Positions 55,205 to 64,000 of a DNA stretch of 64,000 bases are shown here, piece after piece. Source of the DNA: Siphonodentalium dalli (taxonomy: Eukaryota > Mollusca > Scaphopoda > Gadilida > Siphonodentaliidae). Numbering within the stretch: position 1 is the first letter of the stretch; each line of letters opens with the position of its first letter. The notes under the pieces were generated by a model. It had not been told where the DNA came from and did no database searches. It saw only the letters and a program-made list of their open reading frames with translations. The position numbers and the translations under genes were made by a program. The stretch covers positions 221,559,148-221,623,147 of the forward strand of contig CP136061.1 of assembly GCA_032622095.1 (NCBI GenBank). The letters run 5' to 3'.

Positions 55205-56649
55205 TTAACAATACATTGTTTAAATGGTAATCTGCAGTTGCAATTGGGCCTTTTGTTGCACGTCAAATGTTTTATCAGAACAATTGTGTCATCTCCAATT
55301 ATAAGGGGACATTCTCATCGGGAAGACAGGTGTCCCCAAATATGTTCTGGATTTGTCGATGATAATCGTGATCGGTAAAAGTGGGGTTAAACATTTCAAG
55401 TTAATTAGTCGCAGTGTACCATAGTCACTTTTGTGAATATACTATACTTATAGTTTCAGTGCGCGGCTGGGAATGAACTTGAGTATTGGACCGTTAAGCC
55501 TGGCTAAGCCGGATATAATATCCTCTATTTATGTCGGCGCATGTACGACAGTCACGACCTCGCCACCATTCAGCGGGGATCATCATAATTATAATCACTG
55601 CACAAAACAAGTCGACACTTATCTTCGAGCGTGACAGACCAGGATCCACAAGTTTACATCGGAATATAAAAACAAAACGGACAGTATGTTGTGAATATAC
55701 GCTGTTTTTCGATAGGAGAATTATAATCTAGTCGCCAGGTTGGTACTTACCAGAAGTTTTACAACTTTTGACTCTATTTCGGCAGACGACAAAACAGTTA
55801 CAAAGTTATGCATGTGTATTCACTGTGCGCGTTTGTGCGCTTTGAATCGGAATGTTTGTTGACAAAGTTATCACGGTGTGTCGTGGTTTAGAGGGGACGG
55901 TATTTCTCTGAGATAAAAGCATACCAAGTTCTGCTACTCAGAATATTTAATATGTTTAAGTATTTATATTTATATTACTAACTTACCCAAATGCGGGCAC
56001 GCGAACACGGAAGAGAACGGTGTCAATGATATGTGTACTAGTATCCTAACAAGGTCCGGCACGCGCGTCTCTCTCTAAATGTCAATTGAACAAAATACCA
56101 ATAGAGCATCATAGTTCAATAACAAAACGACCAACTATATGCATTAATATCGTGACAAACATAGAAGTTTGACAAAGGAATTTGAACACTCACTGGCAGC
56201 TATTATTGGCTTATTTGAATGTGAATGATCTTTGCTGGTGGGGGGGGGGGGGGTCGTTATTTTGGGATGACAGGACAAGTGGTCACTACCATTATACAGT
56301 ATGCAGTGACCGTTTGCATTCCAGCAAAATGCATGTATATATGTATGGAATGAAATACAGTGACATGGCTAGAAGGTGCGGTTTATTGGGGGGAAGGGGT
56401 CAGTATCCATCTTAGAATTTCCAACTCCACCCTTAAGAACCAGTATTTACCGACTCAACACCCCAACTTGTACATATGGTTGGTGGAAATTTGATGTCCT
56501 TTTCAGTGGATAAAATTGACAGAGAACTGCTGAGAGTAGGAAAATCATCAACTCTTGAAATGTTGGTCCAAAAAGCCATAGAAGCCAATATGGAATTTCA
56601 TGCAGTTTCCAACGAAATGCCATAGAATAAAAATGCCAATTTTGAAGGC
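55205..56649. other. Intergenic, no gene seen
   Basis: AT-rich, with a G run near 56240-56253. Small frames lack protein character. Confidence 0.55.
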
Positions 56650-57034
56650 CTGCAAATAGTGTGTCTGTCATTTACAGAATAAGGTCCCCATGGCAGGCTA
56701 GCATCACTAAATTCACCCTCTGGGAACCTCAATCTGCTTAGGCCTCAACTGCTATGGGATACCTACATATAGCTAGGATCAGATTGAAGTTCCCCAGTTG
56801 AAGTTGGTGATGTTCCCCAGTGATGTTCCCCATTATACTCACCTTGATTATGCATTTTATCTTCTGCAAATTAGGGAATATAGAAACTTCCAGCATGGAA
56901 AAAGTAACTAAAAAGAATGTAATTTTCCCAGAAGATGAGGCCTAATCAGAATGAGGTCCCCAGAGGGTGAATTTAGTGATGTTAGCCCACCTCTGGGGAC
57001 CTCATTCTGCAAATGACAGACTCACTATTTGCAG
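56650..57034. mobile_element. MITE with GCAAATAGTG ends (family M)
   Basis: CTGCAAATAGTGTGTCTGTC (starting 56650) and GACAGACTCACTATTTGCAG (ending 57034) form inverted ends, followed inward by ATTTACAGAATAAGGTCCCC and its partner GGGGACCTCATTCTGCAAAT. A related, shorter element lies at 62191-62398. Confidence 0.75.
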
Positions 57035-57896
57035 ATTTGGCAGCATTTAAAGGGACTCAATTTCTTCAAGCCAAATATAACATAAAAGTCTATAAAACAA
57101 CGACCATGAGTAACTTACCATCAACAAGTACAGGACAAATTAGATTGCCTTTGTTCTTAATTTAATTTTAATATACTTTCCAATAACTGAAATTTCACAT
57201 TTCAAAACCATTGTTATGTAAACATCACTGTTAGAGTTGAATTACTGACACAAGTCCATTTAGTCCAACAGGATACCAAAGTTTAATAAAAACTTGAGGG
57301 GAAACATTGGAAAGGTCAATGCATAATTGAAAAATATTCTGCAAATCAAATTTTGACCAAAATACATGTGAAATTTCGTTATTTGGGAACTATCAATAAT
57401 GAATATAAGAGCAAAATATCTATTTCTCTATGTTCTTTTTAATGGTGATGTTTTTATAGACTTTTATTTACCCTCTCCGAGTGCCTTGGGTTCCTTTCAA
57501 ACAGCCTGTGAAACAGTCAGGCTTCATATAACAAGTAATATTGGATAATCAATAATTTTTCATAGTATTAAAAATCTCGGGAGAAATCTGACATAATGTC
57601 TCAAACACATCATATTCTGGTGACAAAACACTATGTCCGCAAAGTTCTATTCAGACCACAATCCGCAATGATATATTTAATTCATTGGCTACCGGTATAT
57701 TTCACATGAAATCCCTAATATATCATTAAAAAAGCGATTACATATTTACTTATCTGTCACCAGTGTTGAATAGGCTTGTGCTACATATTACTTGGCATCG
57801 CGCCAAAAATTAAATAACTGTGCAGCGTCTTTACATTGATTGAGGCAGATAAATACTATTTCGAAAAGCCATGCATGACATCAACACCAGGCAATG
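57035..57896. other. Intergenic, no gene seen
   Basis: AT-rich sequence upstream of the proprotein convertase exon. No supported feature. Confidence 0.5.
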
Positions 57897-58097
57897 CAAA
57901 ATGATTCTGCTGTGGTTAAAGAGTCGATTAATTAGGGCATTACTGTATAAGATCTTCAACTCGTTATGTTGGGATATAAGATTTTATGAAACTCGTTTGA
58001 TAAATTTGATTCACAACTCGTCTACAACTTGTTGTGAGTCAAATTTATCAAACTCGTTTTATAAAATCTTATATTCCAACATAACAAGTTGGAGATC
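57897..58097. repeat. MITE fragment followed by an inverted repeat
   Basis: Positions 57903-57946 (GATTCTGCTGTGGTTAAAGA then GTCGATTAATTAGGGCATTACTGTA) are the end of the 3917-4129 MITE family. Directly after, 57951-58017 and 58032-58097 are inverted arms (GATCTTCAACTCGTTATGTTGG / CCAACATAACAAGTTGGAGATC; 22 bases each at the outer ends). Confidence 0.75.
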
Positions 58098-58675
58098 CTC
58101 TATACATGTATATAAGGACTCTGCAATTCAAACTATATTGTACAATCACGTCAATCTGTTGATTTTATGGTCAGATGTGGACTCTGGTGTCTGTAGAAAG
58201 TTTCAACTGATAGCCATATATCAGTCTAAAAATTTTACCTAAAGTAAGAAAATATGAGACTTTCGACTGAACCAAGAGATTTCACACTAAATACTTGTTG
58301 GAAAATCAAAGTATTAGATATCCGAACAATTTAAACCTTTTAGTCAGTCTGAAATTTCCAACTGATGTGTCAGGAATGGAATTCCAACTGTTGAAAGAAA
58401 ATTTTGACCAAAGTTTGTGCCTCGCCCCTCCTCCACGATTTTGCTATCTCCAGACAGTAAATTGGCTGTCAATTTAGCTGTATGTGTTTGGTTGTTATCC
58501 CATTATTTTTTTTTTAGGTTAGCAAAAGTGGTATTTTACTTCTAAGTTTTGGCATAAACTTGTGCAAATAAACCAGGTTGTAAAAAAATCAGCTATTTTG
58601 GCCTAATTTTAATTACATTCTTCAACAATAAGCCTTGGTATAAAATGTTCTTGAACATTTGTATCCTAATTTTAG

Positions 58676-58864
58676 GTTGAGATGGTAATGAGGGAGAGAT
58701 GGCAGCTTCAAGGATTGGTTCTTGGTCTGTTATTCTGTCTGTGTGTCTGTATCAAGAATGACCCGGGATTACACTTCCTAAACAGCTTTATCGTCAAGGT
58801 TAATGGCGACAGTTCTCTGGCCAGAGATATCGCCGAAGAATTAGGCTTCAGAGTGAAAAGAGAG
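58676..58864 (+). CDS. Proprotein convertase, first coding exon (PC2-like)
   Basis: The acceptor CCTAATTTTAG precedes six untranslated bases and ATG 58682. The exon ends in phase 0 at GAG|GTGAGA (donor at 58865). It encodes 61 residues: a signal peptide (hydrophobic LVLGLLFCLCVCI) and the start of the inhibitory prodomain, HFLNSFIVKVNG..ARDIAEELGFRVKR. Subtilisin/kexin-type convertases show F-x-N-x-(F/W)-x-V at this place, then A-x-x-(I/V)-A-x-x-x-GF. The F(L)NSFIV start and the break after GF-x-V-(R/K) best fit PC2 (PCSK2), the neuroendocrine prohormone convertase. Later exons with the catalytic triad lie beyond the window. An untranslated leader exon is implied upstream. Confidence 0.68.
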
Positions 58865-61800
58865 GTGAGAAAAGTCAATTAAAAAACCCAATTAATGTCA
58901 AGAGCCCCTGATTGATATGTTATTTTTATTTTCCAGGACATAGGACATAAATATACATTTTTATTTTTGAACTGTAATTTACTGTATCGTAAATTAGTGG
59001 CAAAAATATATATTTCACCAAGATTTGAAAATTCTGTGTCTTCTAAATTTTCACTTAGCAATATAAAATCGTTCACATTGGCTTTCGACATATCTCCTTT
59101 TTTTTAAACAAAGAATCCTTTATTGTGCATTCAACAATAAAGATCGAACATTGTTAGTCTTTCACTTATATCACAGCAATAAAGATATTAATTTCACTGG
59201 GCATTTCTGTGCAGAAAATTGAATACTCCTGATAAATGTCAAATACTTCAGCAACTCATGGTATATAAAGTTTGTGTTTTAAAGATGCGTTCAAGGTTAC
59301 ATTAATGCTCCAAATAATCGACTACTTAACCACAGAAAGTAACACAGTAAGAGCTTTCCGATGAATGACAACAATAAGCCATAATTCCAACTACATCCTG
59401 AAAAATTACCATAATTCTGCTGTGGAATAGCGGAATTTACAAAATGAGTGCAGTAAATTAGGTCTGGACTGAGCCTTTGGCGAGGTCCAGACAGTGAGGG
59501 CTTTCTGATGAATGGCATATACTGCAACAAGCCATTTCCAAATAAATCCTGAAAAATTACCCATAATTCTGCTGTAGTTAATGAGTCAATTATTTAGGGC
59601 ATTACTGTACCTGAGTAAGACCTGAATAAACTGTCAGATGGTGTGAACAATACCTCAACTACTAGTAGTCAAATATTAGCTTCATGCAAAGCCAACATTG
59701 GACTTCTATGATTCAATAAATATTGCACAATACCAGCACCAGTCTAAGTGATTTAAATTACTATTGAGTCTGGGATCTAGACTGTACTAGAACCCATTTA
59801 TATCCCCACCATGATAAGTAAATACACCAGTTTGATAATTTAATTCACTTTAAATGCAGTATTTGGACATATGCATGTTGGAATAGCAGGCTGAAAGAAG
59901 TCACTTCTCCCTAGGATAAAAGGGGATAATTGCGTGACACATTTGAGGGAGAAGCAATCTCCCTTTAGGATAGTATCACCAGGTATCTGGGGGATATCAT
60001 TTTAGCCCTATAATGTAACAGGGAATATATTATAGCTGTCTGTATTTGTAATATCACAGGGAAGAAATTTTAGCTGTACATGTAATGCCTGGATCTGGAG
60101 ATGTTCAATGTCAGTAGAATAAATTTGTCCGATGAATAATAATTTACAAGTTATCTGGAATTCCAATAGCAATATAATATAACAGCTACAGGACTGTGAT
60201 ATTAGCTAAATTATGTGTTCACTGGTAATCCATAACAAAGCATGTAGAATTGATCTCCTTTTTCGTTAGGTAGAGAATTTTAAGCTTTACATAAAAATTA
60301 TATAAGTGAGAAATGCCCAGCTGAATTAACCAATAGGTATAGGTTTATATACAAGATATACAGATTCAGATACCCGAGCCAGTTATAACATTTATTTATA
60401 AACCGATTCACAAATCAAGGAAAACTGAATATTTTCCACTTTGAATATGATCATTGCCTATCAAATATGTATACTCAACTTCAGTATATGTATATATCAC
60501 TCAATCAAAAGTTAATTGAACTCTTTTTCGCGATAATGTAAAACACACCCAGAAAGAAGAAACCTTAAAATCCTAATACTAATGTCTATGACAAATATGG
60601 CCTGGACCGCCTGGTGATACTAGGCTCTACATAGCCACATATATAGTGTTCAAACAGTTATTATATCAATGCATACATGTATATTTTATAAGACCACTGC
60701 TTACTTCTTTGTTATCATCCACTAATTCAAATAGGGTCACAAATTTATGTATTAACAAGATAAGCACTGCTTCAGTCTAAACCCATGTCTACCAACATTC
60801 AAGAGAAGGATGAGGGGGTTATTATGAGAAAGGGGAGGCAAACATTTGCTATATATTTCAACAATTGGAAAGTTCGTGCCTGATACAACATCATTTTGGA
60901 ATTTGGAAACATTGTCCAGATAGTTTGATTTTCAAATATTTTTTCCACCCCACCCCCAATTGTTTTTATTCAAATCTGCAGGAAAATTTCCTGTCATTGT
61001 GGGGTTTTAGGTTTGAAAGTTGGAAATCTGAAGTGCAAATGAAATACCAAGTTGGCCTTCTATGACAACAAATACCCTCGATACATCCCTGTCTATGAAG
61101 TGTAGAAAATTTCTTCAAATAGAAACAGGAAGTTCCCTATTTCTGGCCGCCGACTGTTAAACAAAACTGTGATGTTCACTATTTGGAAGTTAAGTAGCAG
61201 GTAGTTGAACTAACCATTTACTAAATTAATTCTCTCATTACTAGTAAGTTATAAAAGTATATATTGGAATTGTCTATTATTTATCAGGAGGGATGTTCAG
61301 GAAAAATGAGCAGATGTCAGACAGATGAAAGGACAATACAAGTGCAGAATTATTCCTATTCATTCTGATTCATTGGTTGGAAATGTTCTGATTATAAGTT
61401 AAAAAAAACGGCCTATGGTTGTTGTTGAACTCATTATGTGAACATTTACTAAGATACCCAACTCATCAATGAGTATTTAGTAAAGAAAGGGTGAAAGTGA
61501 TGTTTGATACACTTTAATTTTGATACATCCCAGGGCCCATATGTAAAGCATCTGGTTTAAATCTTGCTTACAAGTGGATGTGTGACGTATTCTTATTTCT
61601 TATATAATGATCCTATACCCTGGAGGCCCCGGATGCACTCTACATGTAGACTCCACACATGGTCATGTATGCATTGATCTGACCAACTGTTATTCATGCT
61701 CACAAGTGGTGTGTGACATCCTCTTTTAACAATCTAACCTGGAGACCCCAGTATAGTTAAAGCCCCACACCTATTAAAATCTTACCCATATAAAGTCATG

Positions 61801-62190
61801 CAGAACTGCTTACATAATTTGAGAGACACGTACACCCACTCAGGAACTAATCCATGTACGATTACCTCCCTCTAACTACTCGATACACAGGTTCATGTGA
61901 ACTGATCCATAAAACATTCTTAATTGTGTACCACTGTTATGTCTCAAACAGTGACGTTGGTAAAATCACGATGTGTACATAATAGCATGACTATTAAAAG
62001 GTCTGTGAACAAAAGTTAAAGTTCAATAAGTGGGCTTTAATAATATACTTTGTGTAGTAATTATAGAAATGCTTACGTAAATTATTATGTGGGTTTATAA
62101 AACAGAACTCAATATTTGTATTGAACTCATTGTTGGGGAAAATTTATCTGAATTGTTTAAATTATAAAACTGGAGGCACATTACTGTAGT
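58865..62190. other. First coding intron of the convertase gene
   Basis: No further exon is recognisable. Fragments of the 3917-4129 MITE family occur at 59320-59430 and 59500-59605 in tandem. The repeat at 61300-61497 matches 3735-3912. Otherwise it is AT-rich with nothing recognised. Confidence 0.5.
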
Positions 62191-62398
62191 TACATGTACA
62201 AGCCTTGAAATAGGGTGTCTGTCATTTGCAGAATGAGGTCCCCAAAAGGTGAATTTAGTGATGCTACCCCGCATAGCAGGCTAGCATCACCAAAGTCACC
62301 CTCTGGGGACCTCATTCTGCTTACACCTCAGCAGAATGAGGTTCCCAGAGGGTGAATTTGGTGATGACAGACACCCTATTTCAAGGCTTGTACATGTA
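62191..62398. mobile_element. Foldback MITE (family M)
   Basis: TACATGTACAAGCCTTGAAA at 62191 and TTTCAAGGCTTGTACATGTA ending 62398 are exact inverted ends, and the match extends inward through TAGGGTGTCTGTCA. The centre has further inverted GAATGAGGTCCCCA / GGGGACCTCATTC copies. Confidence 0.88.
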
Positions 62399-63240
62399 CG
62401 TATATGGGACATTGGTTATAATTTTCTGATGTGCCATATGTTCCAAGATAAAATATACAATGTATAATATACACATATAATATCTGAAAAGTACTCAATA
62501 TGTCATTTTGCTTAGCACATGTTCCATCAATTTGGACATTTTTTTTTCTCCAAACTAATAATAAGATATTTCTCGACATGGCTTGGAATGGAAAAAATGG
62601 AAATTATCACAACAAATGTCCAGTATATCTGTCACATTTAAATTTTTGGCAATACACTTAAATCTGTGTAAGAAGTATCACTGAATTATAATTTCTTTCC
62701 AATTTATCTCAGTGCCCTATGTAGATGGGGTCTTCATTACCTATTCTTTCATATAGATTCTGGGCTACACGAAAATTCTGAGTTGAACACATCATAGGCT
62801 TATGTCCGTTAGAACCATTTATGTTTCCTTCAATGTTTTTCAGCAAACTAATTTTTTATCACCATGCTGCTTGCAGTAAGCCATTTGCGGTTTTAAATTA
62901 AGATATGACAGATGTTTTCACATGACTTTGCAAACATGTCGTCAAAATGAGTTTCATAAAAACATTCCTAAGATTTGTTTATGCAATGACAGGAGCCGAA
63001 AATGGGCCTCATTCCCAAAGGAAAATAGTCAGGTTTATTACCAATATCTGACTCTTTCTCAGAAAGTCTCTTGTTTTCTGAACAAAAGATGGGACATCCA
63101 ATTCATTTTGTGATGATTTTCAAGTCCTCTCACTCCATTTTCATAAAATAGGTATAAACAATCTGTTGTACAATTGTTGTTGTAAGCGTTCAGGAAATGG
63201 AAAAATTTATTCTCTCATTTTCAATTGAATCACCTAAAAA
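62399..63240. other. Intron, no feature seen
   Basis: AT-rich sequence without recognisable exons or repeats. Confidence 0.5.
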
Positions 63241-64000
63241 AGTAAGTCATCTTGAATTTTACTCTTTTCATGACTAAATCCTTTGGCACACCCTACAGAC
63301 CACATCTCTCATCTCATCGCCACCAAAACTTCATATGGATATTTGGGGTGACCTCTAGATGGGAGCCATCAAATTTTTCTGAAATTTGAATCCATTATTA
63401 ATTGGCACACCCTGCAGCTCGCATATATCTAAGAAATGTTTGTCAATTTACAGGCATGATTAGGATCACCTCTAGATGAAAGCTATCAAATCACCATCAA
63501 TTCACTGGCAGCCATCTTGGATTTTACTCTGCATGACTAAATCCTTTGGCACAACCTACAGGTCTCATCCCTCATCCTATTGTCACAAAACATCATAAGG
63601 ATCTTCGTGGGGTGACCTCTAGATGGGAGCCAATGAAGTATTCCAAAATTCTTTAAAAACATGGCTGTCAGTGGCCATCTTGGATTTTACTCTTTGCATG
63701 ACTAAATCCATTGGCACAAATTTTTTCAGGCCATATCCTTCATCCGATCGTCACCATACGTGATAAGGATCTTCAGATGGGAGCCAACGATATTTTCTGA
63801 ATTTCGTTAAAAAACATGGTCGCCAGTGACCATCTGAACTTTTACTCTTTTCATGACTAAATTCCTTTGGCATACCCTACATGCCACATCCCTAATCCCT
63901 CATCCAAATTTCATATGGTTGTTTGGTGTGACCTTTAGATGGAAGCTGTCCAATTCTTCCGAAATTTGTTAAAAAACATGGGCGCCTGGAGCCATCTTGG
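63241..64000 (+). repeat. Irregular tandem repeat with GCCATCTTGGA units
   Basis: The landmark CATGACTAAAT(C)C..TTGGCA occurs at 63269, 63532, 63697 and 63852. Each is followed by GTGACCTCTAGATGGGAGCC-like sequence and most are preceded by (G)CCATCTTGGATTTTACTC. The unit is roughly 155-165 bases, with one interrupted by extra sequence. It runs off the end of the window. Confidence 0.75.

Overview
The window is a transposon-dense, AT-rich stretch of an animal genome. Spliced genes with GT-AG introns, LINE reverse-transcriptase remnants, Helitron-like elements, hAT- and TTAA-type MITEs, long foldbacks and many microsatellites all point to a metazoan. The repeat style looks like a marine lophotrochozoan such as a mollusc, but nothing fixes the species. 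I see no bacterial genes, rRNA, tRNA or CRISPR array.

Layout: (1) 0-4.2 kb holds repeats only, including the 3' end of a Helitron-like element and a near-perfect foldback MITE. (2) 4.3-9.4 kb, plus strand, is a complete four-exon gene for a 189-residue CYYR1/Shisa-like single-pass membrane protein. (3) 10-12.5 kb holds a CTTAAG-palindrome MITE with another element nested in it. (4) 12.6-17.1 kb is copy 1 of a segmental duplication; copy 2 lies at 36.6-41.4 kb. It carries the last two exons of a minus-strand SAM-methyltransferase gene, and copy 1 is broken by a hAT insertion.

(5) 17.08-36.05 kb is a block of about 19 kb bounded by terminal inverted repeats and a 5-bp duplication. It has jumped into the far end of copy 1, so the two copies would otherwise lie almost side by side. 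Inside it are two LINE fragments, a head-to-tail array of about twelve Helitron-like elements (20.64-31.49 kb), and two paralogous lysine-rich ORFs each followed by a GC hairpin. (6) 37.4-46.4 kb, minus strand, is the intact methyltransferase; six exons are readable and the N-terminal exon was not found.

(7) 46.8-48.5 kb is a long inverted repeat, 48.5-49.7 kb has TACCATGGTA palindrome clusters, and 49.8-54.6 kb is a large foldback whose loop is a 42-bp minisatellite. (8) 58.68-58.86 kb, plus strand, is the first coding exon of a proprotein convertase, most like PC2/PCSK2. The rest of the window to 64 kb appears to be its first coding intron, full of MITEs.

The three host genes have no evident functional link. 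The main interest is the history recorded in the repeats: duplication, then hAT insertion, TTAA-MITE movement and giant-element insertion, with paralogous empty sites inside the window that let the order be worked out.
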